A stretch of DNA of 64,000 nucleotides from Palsa-504 sp963844625 (GTDB lineage Bacteria; Actinomycetota; Actinomycetes; Streptosporangiales; Streptosporangiaceae), in contig CAWJPF010000035.1 in NCBI GenBank assembly GCA_963844625.1, forward strand, positions 186,001 to 250,000. The letters are read 5' to 3'. The notes beneath the pieces were generated by a model. That model did no database searches and was not told the origin of the DNA. It worked only from the letters and a program-made list of their open reading frames with translations. A program made the translations under genes and the position numbers. This document shows positions 24,729-33,299 of this stretch, in pieces. Positions within the stretch are counted from its first letter, which is position 1, and each line of letters begins with the position of its first letter.

Positions 24729-25435
24729 GCGAGGTTGAGGCCGAACGCGGCGTACATGATGTCCGCGATCCGGTCGGCCATCTCGTCTTCCGGCAGCCGG
24801 ACCTCGGCGCTGATCAGGTAGTTAACCCGCTCCAGCATCATCAGGCAGGCCACCGCGGTCAGCTCGGCGTGCTCCTGGTGCCGCCCCGCCTTCTCGGCGG
24901 CGGCCGTCATCCCCGTCGTCATCGCCTCCGCGATGCTGAAGAACAGCCGCAGGCCATCGCCGAATACCTCCTCGGGCACCAGGTCGGCCTGGCTGAGGAT
25001 GCGGATCACTGTCGCGTGCGCGGCATAGGCCCTGAAGAACATCCGCACCCATTTGCGCAGCACGCTCAGCCCGGTGTCGTCGGCCGTAACGACGGGGAAA
25101 TCGCCTGCCACGATCTCCATGTCGTGCAGCGCGTCCTTCAGTAGAGCCTTGAAGAGGTCTTCCTTGTTGGAAAAGTACAGGTAGAAGGTGCCGTGCGAGA
25201 TGCCGGCCCGGCGGACCACGTCATCGACGCGGACGCCGTGAAAGCCCCGATCCTCGAACTCGACCATGCCGGCGTCCAGCAGCTTGCGGACGGTCTCCCG
25301 GCCCTGGGCACGCAGCTCACGGTCCTGCGCGGGTGCGCCGCCGCCAAGCGACGGTCTAGCGGGCTGTTTCTTCGGTGGCCGCCCGGTCCCGCGCGACGCG
25401 GCGTTGGCGGGGCCGTGGCCTGCCTCCTGGTTCAT
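24725..25435 (-). CDS. TetR/AcrR family regulator
   Basis: A 236-residue repressor-type protein. After a basic, disordered N-terminus (GRPPKKQPARP), the helix-turn-helix is FEDRGFHGVRVDDVVRRAGI then SHGTFYLYFSNKEDLFKALL. The ligand domain resembles actinobacterial regulators of lipid or keto-acid genes. Start ATG 25435 is chosen at the family's usual length; the frame is open to 25699 but that part is not family-like. It is upstream of and overlaps the SDR gene, and is divergent from the AlkZ-like gene across 132 bp, where its operator would be expected. Confidence 0.88.
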   Translation of the reverse strand: MNQEAGHGPANAASRGTGRPPKKQPARPSLGGGAPAQDRELRAQGRETVRKLLDAGMVEFEDRGFHGVRVDDVVRRAGISHGTFYLYFSNKEDLFKALLKDALHDMEIVAGDFPVVTADDTGLSVLRKWVRMFFRAYAAHATVIRILSQADLVPEEVFGDGLRLFFSIAEAMTTGMTAAAEKAGRHQEHAELTAVACLMMLERVNYLISAEVRLPEDEMADRIADIMYAAFGLNLA

Positions 25436-25567
25436 AGCAAGAGAGTAGCCTTCCACGCCCGTACTGCTGCGCATTCGGTCAACCCGACGGCCTCTGCCGC
25501 CTGCCAGCAGGTCCCGCTGTGTTCTGGGAGCACTGCTAACATCTGCTTCTGATGCCGGGTCCTGGTC

Positions 25568-26707
25568 ATGTCCGCTGAGGTACTCAGCCTGCGCGCGATC
25601 AACCGGGCCCTGCTCAGCCGGCAGCTGCTGCTCGACCGCCCCAGCCTGTCCTCCGCCGGGCCGCACCGGGCGGCCCAGGTCGTCGAGACCATCGAGCATC
25701 TCATCGGGCTGCAGGCCCAGGCGCCGTTCCCGCCCTACTACGGCCTGCTGTCACGGCTCGACGGATTCCTGCCTGACGACCTGGCCTCGCTGATCACCAG
25801 CCGGAGCGTGGTCCGGATCGCGCTGATGCGCGGCACCATCCATCTCGTCTCGGCCCGCGACTGCCTGCCGCTGCGGCGGCTGGTCCAGCCGGTGATCGAG
25901 CGCGGCATGCGCGGCGCCTTCGGCCAGCAGCTCACGGGCGTGGACGCCGCGGCGCTCGCCGCGGCCGGCCGGACCCTGGTGGAATCGGAGCCGATGACGT
26001 TCAGCCAGCTCGGCCGGGCGCTGGCCCGGCGCTGGCCCGATCATCCGCCGGCCGCCCTGGCGCAGGGGGTGCGCACGTTCGTGCCGCTCGTGCAGGTACC
26101 GCCGCGCGCAGTCTGGGGCCAGGCCGGGCAGTCGCGGCACACGTCGGCGGAACACTGGCTCGGCCAGCCGGCCCAGCCAGCTCAGCCGCCCGCTCCAGCC
26201 GATCTGGCCGCGCTCGTCACCCGGTACCTGGGCGCGTTCGGCCCGGCCACCGTCCGGGACGTCCAGGCCTGGTCCGGGCTGACCGGGCTGCGGTCGGTCA
26301 TGGATCAGCTCAGGCCGTCTGTCCTGACCTTCCGCGACGAGCGCGGTACGGAGCTGTTCGACCTGCCCCTGGCGCCGCGCCCCGGAGGGGACGTACCCGC
26401 GCCCGTCCGGCTGGTCGCGGAGTTCGACAACCTCGTGCTTTCACACGCTGACCGTTCCCGCGTCATCAGCGCGGAGCACCTGCGGCGGCTGTCCACCATC
26501 AACGGCATCTTCCCTGGTTCCGTGCTCATCGACGGGTTCGTCGCCGGGATGTGGCGGCTCGCCAGGAGCCGGGACGCCGCGACGCTGACCATCGAGCTGT
26601 TCGGGCCCGCCCCGGACCGTGACGTCCTGGAGCGCGAGGCCGCGCGGGTGCTCGCGTTCTGCTCGCCCGGTGCGTCGCACGACGTTCGTTTCGGCCCGCT
26701 GGCCTAA
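25568..26707 (+). CDS. Winged-helix AlkZ-like (HTH_42) putative DNA glycosylase
   Basis: A 379-residue member of the winged-helix HTH_42 family. It has three tandem winged-helix modules; key segments are HLIGLQAQAPFPPYYGLLSR, LMRGTIHLVSARDCLPLRRL and FDNLVLSHADRSRVIS. Residues 49-51 (QAQ) occupy the place of the Q-x-Q catalytic motif of AlkZ, a glycosylase that removes bulky alkylated bases. Many relatives are anonymous, but some protect producers of DNA-alkylating metabolites or unhook crosslinks. No biosynthetic genes adjoin it, so a general repair role is the more cautious reading. Start ATG 25568 is the one matching the family N-terminus. Confidence 0.82.
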   Translation: MSAEVLSLRAINRALLSRQLLLDRPSLSSAGPHRAAQVVETIEHLIGLQAQAPFPPYYGLLSRLDGFLPDDLASLITSRSVVRIALMRGTIHLVSARDCLPLRRLVQPVIERGMRGAFGQQLTGVDAAALAAAGRTLVESEPMTFSQLGRALARRWPDHPPAALAQGVRTFVPLVQVPPRAVWGQAGQSRHTSAEHWLGQPAQPAQPPAPADLAALVTRYLGAFGPATVRDVQAWSGLTGLRSVMDQLRPSVLTFRDERGTELFDLPLAPRPGGDVPAPVRLVAEFDNLVLSHADRSRVISAEHLRRLSTINGIFPGSVLIDGFVAGMWRLARSRDAATLTIELFGPAPDRDVLEREAARVLAFCSPGASHDVRFGPLA

Positions 26708-26712
26708 TGGTG

Positions 26713-27531
26713 TCACCGGTTCGTGAACCGCTGGCCGATCTGCTCGGCGATGAGCCGGTAGGCGGCGACCTGCTCCGGGACCGCGCCGGTGACCATGACC
26801 GGCCGCCCTTCGTCCGCGTCTTTCGCCGCCTGGTAGCTGAACGGGACGCTCGCCAGCCTCGGAATCAGTCCCCAGATGCTCTCCGCGTCGGGAGCCGAGG
26901 GAAAGAGCGGGGTGGTCTGACCGCAGCCCGGGCACACCTGGCCGCTCATGTTCTCCACCCCGGCGACGTCGATGCTCCCGGCGCGCCCGCGACCGCCCTG
27001 CTGCTCCAGGTGCGCGATCAGCCTGCGCGCGTCCTGATGCGCGATGACCTGCGGGGTGACCACGACGAGCACGCACATCGGCCGGCCGGACAGGGCGAAG
27101 ACGTACTGCTGGATGTCCGCCGTCCCGGGCGGGAGGTCCATCACCAGGTAATCGAGGGCTCCCCAGTCGGAGTCGGAAAGCAGCCGGCGGACGAGCAACT
27201 GAGCCATACCGCCCTGGACGGCCAGGGCCTGGTTCTCACCGAGCAGGAACGCCGCTGACGCCAGCTGGACCCCGTGCTGGCTGACGGTCTGCAGGCGCGA
27301 ATCGGGCGCTCCCGGCCGGGCGAAAAGCGTGACGCTCGACGCCTCGGCGCGCCGCCGCAACCCCATCATGCGGGGCACGTCAGGACCGTAGAGATCGGCG
27401 TCGATAAGTCCCGTTCGCTGCCCTTGCGCGGTCAGGGCCAGGGCGAGGTTGACCGCGACCGTGGTCTTGCCGACACCGCCCTTCCCGCTCGCGACCGCGA
27501 TGACCGGCACCTGCTCTGAACGATCGGTCAT
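26713..27531 (-). CDS. Mrp/NBP35-like P-loop ATPase
   Basis: A 272-residue ParA/Mrp-type ATPase. The deviant Walker A is SGKGGVGKTT at residues 15-24, followed by LIDADLYGPDVPRMMG and DYLVMDLPPGTAD. The cluster-binding CxxC is present in GVENMSGQVCPGCGQ. Mrp proteins carry or insert Fe-S clusters. The usual N-terminal DUF59 domain is absent. Start ATG 27531 has GGAG five bases upstream. It converges with the AlkZ-like gene, five bases apart, and is divergent from a secreted transglycosylase. A second, DUF59-containing Mrp would be expected elsewhere in the genome. Confidence 0.85.
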   Translation of the reverse strand: MTDRSEQVPVIAVASGKGGVGKTTVAVNLALALTAQGQRTGLIDADLYGPDVPRMMGLRRRAEASSVTLFARPGAPDSRLQTVSQHGVQLASAAFLLGENQALAVQGGMAQLLVRRLLSDSDWGALDYLVMDLPPGTADIQQYVFALSGRPMCVLVVVTPQVIAHQDARRLIAHLEQQGGRGRAGSIDVAGVENMSGQVCPGCGQTTPLFPSAPDAESIWGLIPRLASVPFSYQAAKDADEGRPVMVTGAVPEQVAAYRLIAEQIGQRFTNR

Positions 27532-27640
27532 GTGCACTCCACGGGTGTCGGCAACGCTGAAGATCTGTTAATAGAAGGCTCAAGGTCTGTTTAAATAAAT
27601 CGATAGGGGGTTCTGTTGGCGTAGGGGGCCTTATATCGTC

Positions 27641-28876
27641 TTGTACATTGTGCTGTTCTTGTGCCTGCGGCGGACCGCCCAGCTGGTTGCCGCGACCGCC
27701 GTGACGTGCCTGACCCTGACCGGATTCGGATTCGCGGTCCCGGCCAGTGTCGCCGCCGTCACGTCCGGCCCGGCGGGCGGGACTTTCCCCTTCACCGTCT
27801 CGCCGCCCGCCGGCGTCGCCACGGTGTCGGGCCGTACCTCTGAAGCCTCGTCCGCCCTGCCTGCCTCCGTGCCCAAGTCCCTGACCACCCCGGGCTCGGC
27901 CGGGGCTCCGCCCCGGCAGCTCTTGGTACCCGACCTGATCGCCGCCGTCCCGGCCGGGATCACCTCCGCTCAGCTGGCGAAGATTCGCAAGCTGCCCGGG
28001 GTAATGGCGGTGCTTCCCGTCGACGGCGGCAAGGTTACCGTCAACGGCGAGAGCGCGGATGTACTCGGCGTTTCACCGCAGGCGTTCAGGTCCTGGACGC
28101 CGCCGCAGACCGCGGCATCGGCCGCGGTCTGGACGGACCTGGCCAAGGGGCAGCTGGTCGGCACCCACGCTGCCGCCAGCCGGCTCCACCTGGCCGCGGG
28201 GAACTCATACCAGGTGTCGGCCGCGGTCCAGGTGCGGGTGCCGTTCGGCGCGCAGGCCGCGCTGAGCATACCCGGCGTGGACGCGGTCGTGGACCAGGCC
28301 AGGTCGGCGCGGCTGGGGCTGGTGAAAAACGTCGCGGTACTGATCAACGCGCCAGGTGCGGACCTGGCCAAGCTGATGTCCCAGGTTCGGTCGGTTACCG
28401 GCCCGGCTGGCCAGGTGCGGAACCTGGTGCCGTATTCCGTGGTCACGGAGAGCAACAAGCTCCCGGTGACCACGAATGTGCCGACGACCGGCGTACCCCA
28501 AAGCCTGATTACGCTGTACCAGGAGTCCGCCAAGGAGTACTGCCCGGGAATGTCCTGGACGGTGCTGGCCGCGATCAACGAGATCGAGAGCGGCGACGGC
28601 GCCAACGAGGGCCCGTCGAGCGCGGGAGCGCTTGGCCCGATGCAGTTCCTGCCGTCCACCTGGGCCGAATGGGGTATCGACGCGTTCGGCCAGACCGGGG
28701 CACCGGACATCACGAACCCGCTGGACGCCGTGCCCTCGGCCGCGCGGCTGCTGTGCGCCGCCGGCGCCGGGAACAGCGCGTCGCTTTCCGCGGCGATCTT
28801 CGCCTACAACCACGCGACTTGGTACGTCGCCGAGGTGCTCGCGCTCGCCAGCGAATACGCCCAGGCCTATCCCTAA
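27641..28876 (+). CDS. Secreted lytic transglycosylase (SLT domain)
   Basis: A protein of up to 411 residues. The N-terminus is a signal peptide (RRTAQLVAATAVTCLTLTG, cleavage likely near ASVAA). The middle 250 residues are an Ala/Val-rich extracellular region of unknown fold. The C-terminal 125 residues are an SLT goose-lysozyme-like domain: SWTVLAAINEIESGDG with the catalytic Glu, GALGPMQFLPSTWAEWG, and IFAYNHATWYVAEVLA. It should cleave peptidoglycan glycan strands outside the membrane. The start is uncertain: TTG 27641 and GTG 27650 both give a full signal peptide, and no strong ribosome binding site is seen. The upstream region is AT-rich (TTTAAATAAAT). Confidence 0.85.
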   Translation: MYIVLFLCLRRTAQLVAATAVTCLTLTGFGFAVPASVAAVTSGPAGGTFPFTVSPPAGVATVSGRTSEASSALPASVPKSLTTPGSAGAPPRQLLVPDLIAAVPAGITSAQLAKIRKLPGVMAVLPVDGGKVTVNGESADVLGVSPQAFRSWTPPQTAASAAVWTDLAKGQLVGTHAAASRLHLAAGNSYQVSAAVQVRVPFGAQAALSIPGVDAVVDQARSARLGLVKNVAVLINAPGADLAKLMSQVRSVTGPAGQVRNLVPYSVVTESNKLPVTTNVPTTGVPQSLITLYQESAKEYCPGMSWTVLAAINEIESGDGANEGPSSAGALGPMQFLPSTWAEWGIDAFGQTGAPDITNPLDAVPSAARLLCAAGAGNSASLSAAIFAYNHATWYVAEVLALASEYAQAYP

Positions 28877-29232
28877 CCGCTCCCCGGGTGCCGTACTAGA
28901 GCGTGTTCCGTAGATCACCGGAGGGGCGGCGAAGCCTGACCGGGCTCGGGTCGGCCTCGACGGCGGCGGATCGCGCCGGGCCGCGCCGGCGGCCGGGCCG
29001 GGTCGGCCGGGCTGCCCGAGCGGGTCGGACCGAGCCGGGCCGGGTCGGCACCACAGACCGCTGCCGCCTCACCTGTTGCGGCGGAGCGCCGGGAGCCGCC
29101 GGGCCTGTGGCGCGGGTGGCCGGCGGGACCGGCGAGGCTGACGCGCCGCCCACCCGGCGCCACGCCCGGACGGAAACCGCCCGGAAACAAGCCGCCACGA
29201 GCTACCGGGCGCCCTCCAGCCCTAATGGGGCT

Positions 29233-29268
29233 CTCCGGGGCCGGGGATGTTATCCCCCGGACCCGGAG
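29233..29268. terminator. GC-rich hairpin between convergent genes
   Basis: CTCCGGGGCCGGGGAT (29233-29248) and ATCCCCCGGACCCGGAG (29252-29268) form a near-perfect stem with a three-base loop, one mismatch and one bulge. It lies between the convergent transglycosylase and MFS genes and could stop transcription in both directions. There is no U tract, as is common in actinobacteria. Confidence 0.5.
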
Positions 29269-29320
29269 ATCCTTCCAGCCCCTCGCGCCCCGGTGCTTGC
29301 CCTGCGGCCGTCACCGCCGG

Positions 29321-29375
29321 CCACAACGATGCTCCATCGCTGTGGTCAGGGCAACATCGATGCTCCATCGTTGTG
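29321..29375. repeat. Direct palindromic repeats (CGATGCTCCATCG)
   Basis: Two copies of CGATGCTCCATCG, each a palindrome around CTC, lie within ACGATGCTCCATCGCTGTGG (29326-29345) and TCGATGCTCCATCGTTGTGG (29356-29375). Outer arms CCACAACGATG (29321) and CATCGTTGTGG (29365) are also perfectly inverted, so alternative hairpins are possible. The function is unknown; REP-like or regulator-binding roles are possible. Confidence 0.7.
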
Positions 29376-29644
29376 GCTGGCAGCGGTCGGCTGGCGGCTG
29401 GATCCTGCCCAGTCACGTGCCTGGTGACGGCCTGCGACATCAGGCCGTGTCCGGCGGGTCTTCCGGGCCCGGGCGCGCGGCCCGTGGCGGGACCTGGCGG
29501 CAGGCTGCCTCAGCAAGCCCAGCCAGGTCCGTGCCATGGCGACCAGCTACGACAACCGCGAACGCATCTACCACTGCCCCCATCGGCGTCGCCTTGGTCA
29601 GCACCTGGCTGCGCGACCCCGTCCCATGATCCACAGGCCACGCC

Positions 29645-30955
29645 CTAGGCCGGGGCCGTGGCCGGCCGGTCTGAGGTCCGGAGGCGACGCAGGCCCGCCA
29701 GGCAGGTCACGGCGCTCGCCACGCCGCAGGCGGCGGCGAAGGCGTACCCCAGCCGCGGGCCGTGCGCGTCGATGATGAAACCGACCACCGAGGATCCGGC
29801 GGCGACCCCGACCGAGATGCCGCTGCTGAGCCAGGACATGGCCTCGGTACGCCTGCCGCGCTTGGCTTGCGCCTCAAGCAGGCTGAAACCGGCGATGAGC
29901 GTCGGCGCGATCGTGAGGCCGCACAGGTAGATCCCGCAGGTTAGGGTGACCAGGTTCGGCTGGGCCCAGAAGGTGGCGACGCCCATCACGGTCAGGACGA
30001 GGGTGAGCGCGAACCGTTTCTCGACCGGCGCCCGCCATTGCCGCGACCCGTACCAGAGACCTCCCGTGGCGCTGCCCAAGGCGTAGGTGCCGAGGATGAA
30101 GCCGGCCAGCGGCTTGTGCCCGAAGTGCTGGGCGAACGCGACCGTGCTCAGGTCGATGGAGACGAACATCGCGCCGAGCAGGAGGTAAACCGGGCCGAGC
30201 ACGACCAGGCCGGGCGCGGCCGCGCCCCGGACCCGGGGCGTCTCCGGAGTCAGCGACTTGCGGCGCCCGTCCGGAGCCGGGCGTTTCTCGGGCTGGACGA
30301 TGACCGGCTCGGTGCCGCGCTGGGCCGCGAACCACAGGGTCCCCGCGACGCACAGCAGGGCCGCGATGCCGACGCCGGAAGCCGGGAAGACCTCGGTGGC
30401 GAGCAGCGTCACGGCGGCAGGACCAATAATGAAGCAGAGCTCGTCGGCGACCGACTCGAAACTGAAGGCGGCGTGCAGCCGAGGCGAGCCCGCGAGCAGG
30501 ACACTCCACCGGGCCCGGACCATGGTGCCCAGGGACGGCATGGCGGCGCCCGCGATCGCTCCCGACACGAAGACCGCCCAGATAGGCAGGTGTGACTCGA
30601 CGGCTACGATCAGCGCCGCGGTAGCCAGGACGAACACCGTGAGCAGGGGCAGCAGCACCTGCCGCTGGCCACGAGCGTCCACCAGGCGCGCGATCCGCGG
30701 GGAGCAAAACGCGTAGCCGAGGGAACCGACTGCGGCCACGGCGCCGGCCATGCCGTATCTACCGGTAGCCGCCGAGATGAGCAAGACGGTGCCGAGTCCG
30801 AACATCGACATCGGCATCCGGCCGATGATCGCGGCCGCCGAGAAGCGCCAGGCACCGGGGATGCGGAGGATCTCCGTGTACGGTCGCAATGGCCGGGTTA
30901 GGAGGCCGGCGGGGGAGCGGGTGGCGGTCCCTTTCGCGTCGTCAGCACCCGTCAT
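29645..30955 (-). CDS. Major facilitator superfamily transporter
   Basis: A 436-residue transporter with twelve predicted transmembrane segments and a central hydrophilic loop (about residues 200-225, EKRPAPDGRRKSLTPETPR). The segment YAFCSPRIARLVDARGQRQV is an MFS motif A-like loop between helices 2 and 3. The pattern resembles actinobacterial drug or sugar efflux MFS proteins. Start ATG 30955 is preceded by AAGGCGG; the frame opens to 31036, but those residues are not typical. It is divergent from hemH with about 158 bp between, and the substrate is unknown. Confidence 0.8.
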   Translation of the reverse strand: MTGADDAKGTATRSPAGLLTRPLRPYTEILRIPGAWRFSAAAIIGRMPMSMFGLGTVLLISAATGRYGMAGAVAAVGSLGYAFCSPRIARLVDARGQRQVLLPLLTVFVLATAALIVAVESHLPIWAVFVSGAIAGAAMPSLGTMVRARWSVLLAGSPRLHAAFSFESVADELCFIIGPAAVTLLATEVFPASGVGIAALLCVAGTLWFAAQRGTEPVIVQPEKRPAPDGRRKSLTPETPRVRGAAAPGLVVLGPVYLLLGAMFVSIDLSTVAFAQHFGHKPLAGFILGTYALGSATGGLWYGSRQWRAPVEKRFALTLVLTVMGVATFWAQPNLVTLTCGIYLCGLTIAPTLIAGFSLLEAQAKRGRRTEAMSWLSSGISVGVAAGSSVVGFIIDAHGPRLGYAFAAACGVASAVTCLAGLRRLRTSDRPATAPA

Positions 30956-31113
30956 TAGCCGCCTTGCCCCATGATCATCACGATATCGGACGAAGCCAAC
31001 CGGATTTCTGGCCGCGCGCACCGGCCCGCTCGTCAATCTCCGGACCGCGGCACGTCCTGGCTCCGGTCCCGCCCCCGGGCGGGACCACCCGACGGCCCTG
31101 GTTGGATGGAGGC

Positions 31114-32220
31114 ATGCCGGCCTACGACGCTTTCCTGCTCGTCTCGTTCGGGGGTCCGGAAGGCCCCGACGACGTGATGCCGTTCCTCGAGAATGTCACC
31201 CGGGGCCGCGGCATCCCGCCGGACCGGCTGGCCGGAGTGGCCGGACACTACTACGCGGTCGGCGGGGTGAGCCCGATTAATCAGCAGTGCCGGGACATGC
31301 TGGCCGCGGTACAAGCCGATTTCTCCGCCAGCGGCCTTTCGCTTCCCCTCTACTGGGGCAACCGGAACTGGTCGCCGTACCTGGCGGACACGGTACGCGC
31401 CATGACTGATGACGGCGTGCACCGGGCGGTCGCCTTCGTCACCTCCGCGTACAGCTCGTTCTCGAGCTGCCGGCAGTATCTGGACGACATCGAGCGGGCC
31501 CGCGCCGCGGCCGGCCCGGACGCTCCCGTGATCGATAAGGTCAGGCGCTTCTTCAACCACCCTGGCTTTATCGAGTCCTTCGCCGCGAACGCTAACGCGG
31601 CGCTGGCCACGCTTCCCGCCGATGTACGCCAGGACGCCCACCTGGTCTTCACCGCGCACAGCATCCCGGTGGCGATGGCGGAGGCCAGCGGCCCCGGCGG
31701 GACCGGAAGGTACGTAGCCGAGCTTGCCGAGGCCGCCCGCCTTATCGCCGAACGAACCGATGCGGGCGGGCACCCATGGACGATGGCCTACCAGAGTAGG
31801 AGCGGACCGCCGCGCCAACCGTGGCTTGAACCCGACATCAACGATCACCTGGGCGAGCTGGCGAAGTCCGGGACCGCGGCGGTGGTCGTGATCCCTGTCG
31901 GGTTCGTGTCCGACCACATGGAGGTCAGGCACGACCTCGACGTCGAAGCGGCGCAGAGCGCGGATGCCCTCGGACTCGCGTTCGCCCGGGCGGCCACGCC
32001 CGGCACCCACCCGAGGTTCGCGTCGATGATCACCGAGCTAGTCCGGGAACGCCTTACCCTGCCGGATAATCCAGTCTCGTATAGTACGGAACCGGATAAT
32101 CCCGCCTCGGGTAGTCCGGTCTCGGATAGCCCACCCGGCGCGCTCGGCGAGATGGGCGTGCCGAGCCAGACCTGCCCGGCGGACTGCTGCCGGCTTGCGC
32201 CTCCCGCGGCGTCGAGATGA
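31114..32220 (+). CDS. hemH: Ferrochelatase (coproporphyrin type, with C-terminal cysteine motif)
   Basis: A 368-residue ferrochelatase. It begins YDAFLLVSFGGPEGPDDV, has the metal-inserting His in VFTAHSIPVAMAE, and GFVSDHMEVRHDLD with conserved Glu and Asp. Actinobacterial enzymes insert iron into coproporphyrin III and carry a [2Fe-2S] cluster. The ligand cysteines are probably the Cys in SSFSSCRQYLDD and those in QTCPADCC near the C-terminus. The tail before that motif is expanded with PDNP/SGSP-type repeats (32064-32131). Start ATG 31114 follows GGATGGAGG, rather close. The stop overlaps the next ATG (ATGA), coupling it to an inositol monophosphatase-like gene. Confidence 0.9.
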   Translation: MPAYDAFLLVSFGGPEGPDDVMPFLENVTRGRGIPPDRLAGVAGHYYAVGGVSPINQQCRDMLAAVQADFSASGLSLPLYWGNRNWSPYLADTVRAMTDDGVHRAVAFVTSAYSSFSSCRQYLDDIERARAAAGPDAPVIDKVRRFFNHPGFIESFAANANAALATLPADVRQDAHLVFTAHSIPVAMAEASGPGGTGRYVAELAEAARLIAERTDAGGHPWTMAYQSRSGPPRQPWLEPDINDHLGELAKSGTAAVVVIPVGFVSDHMEVRHDLDVEAAQSADALGLAFARAATPGTHPRFASMITELVRERLTLPDNPVSYSTEPDNPASGSPVSDSPPGALGEMGVPSQTCPADCCRLAPPAASR

Positions 32221-33200
32221 CGGGCACCGGGGACGACGGCGAAGCCGAGGCGCTGCTGCGGATAGCGATGGACGCGGCGAGCGAGGCGGGCAGGCTGCTG
32301 GCCTCGTGGCGGGGTGACATAAGGCCCGAGGTCATCGACACCAAGTCGAGCCCGACGGACGTGGTGACGGAGATGGATCGCCGGTCCGAAGCCCTGATCA
32401 CTGGCCGGATCCGCGCGGTCCGCCCCGGCAACGCGGTCCTCGGCGAGGAAGGCGGCCAGACGTCTGGGGGTTCGCTCCCTGACGGGATCGCAGCCAGCGC
32501 CGCGGAACCCGGCTCGGTGCGCTGGATAGTTGACCCGCTGGACGGGACCGTCAACTACCTGTACGGTCTGCCCGACTGGGCCGTGTCCATCGCGGCGGAG
32601 GTGAACGGCACCGTGGTCGCCGGGGTGGTCGAGGTGCCCCGCTTCGGCGAGACGTTTACGGCCGTGGCCGGCCAGGGTGCCTGGCTGCACCGGGGCGGGA
32701 CGACAGTCGCGCTGCGCTGCAACTCCAACGTCACCCTGGCCCAGGCGCTGGTGGGGACCGGCTTCGGGTACGCTGCTGGGCGCCGTCAAGTGCAAGGTGA
32801 GGTGGTCGCGGCCTTGTTGCCGTACGTGCGGGACATCAGGCGCGGCGGCTCCGCCGCCGTGGACCTGTGCTCGGTGGCAGCCGGGCGCCTGGATGGGTTC
32901 TACGAACGCGGCCTGAATTACTGGGACTTCGCGGCCGGCGGTCTCATCGCCCGTGAAGCGGGCGCGATGGTCGGCGGCCTGGCCGGCCAGGCGGAGAGCA
33001 GTTCCATGGCGGTGGCCGCCGGTCCTGAGCTTTTCCGGTCGCTTGCTGATTTCCTGACCAGGCTGAACCCGGAGCGGGACGCGCAACGTAGTAAGGAACG
33101 AGATGCGTTACCCGACCGGGAACGGGACTGGTTAGCGGGCCTGGAAAGGGATGCGTCAGGAGTTATCGGCGTGGCGCGTGTGCGCCAGCCGCGAACGTGA
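32217..33200 (+). CDS. Inositol monophosphatase family protein (SuhB/ImpA-like)
   Basis: A 327-residue Mg2+-dependent phosphatase. Motifs seen: VLGEEGGQ with the metal Glu, WIVDPLDGTVNYLYGLP near residue 102, and NYWDFAAGGLIAREAG near residue 238. These define the IMPase/FBPase fold. Substrates in relatives include inositol-1-phosphate, histidinol phosphate and fructose bisphosphate. It overlaps hemH by four bases, an arrangement common in actinobacteria. The C-terminal 60 residues are a charged run of RD-rich near-repeats (ERDAQRSKERDALPDRERDW) unlike the family, again suggesting local duplication. Confidence 0.9.
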   Translation: MTGTGDDGEAEALLRIAMDAASEAGRLLASWRGDIRPEVIDTKSSPTDVVTEMDRRSEALITGRIRAVRPGNAVLGEEGGQTSGGSLPDGIAASAAEPGSVRWIVDPLDGTVNYLYGLPDWAVSIAAEVNGTVVAGVVEVPRFGETFTAVAGQGAWLHRGGTTVALRCNSNVTLAQALVGTGFGYAAGRRQVQGEVVAALLPYVRDIRRGGSAAVDLCSVAAGRLDGFYERGLNYWDFAAGGLIAREAGAMVGGLAGQAESSSMAVAAGPELFRSLADFLTRLNPERDAQRSKERDALPDRERDWLAGLERDASGVIGVARVRQPRT

Positions 33201-33299
33201 CAGAATTCCCCGCCGGAATCGGGCACAACTACGGCCTTGAAAGCGTTACAACCGCGCAGCGAAATGCGCACTACGGATGAAGGGGGATGGAGTACTCAG

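Larger units (their letters stand above)
28877..29644. other. Long intergenic region between convergent genes
   Basis: About 770 bp with no supported gene. The left part (28930-29210) is G+C-rich low-complexity sequence with CCGGGC/GGTCGG words that opens frames by composition only. A strong hairpin sits at 29233-29268, and palindromic repeats at 29321-29375. A 22-nt word at 28896-28917 (CTAGAGCGTGTTCCGTAGAT start) recurs at 60799-60820. The region probably ends transcription from both sides and may be a degenerate mobile remnant. Confidence 0.6.

Noticed and set aside
29321..29375. CRISPR array
   Set aside because: Only two repeat copies with a 10-bp gap, each internally palindromic, and no cas genes.
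28903..29427. Open frames in the gene-free block after the transglycosylase
   Set aside because: All frames are open because of GC content; products are low-complexity, with no ribosome binding site or domain.
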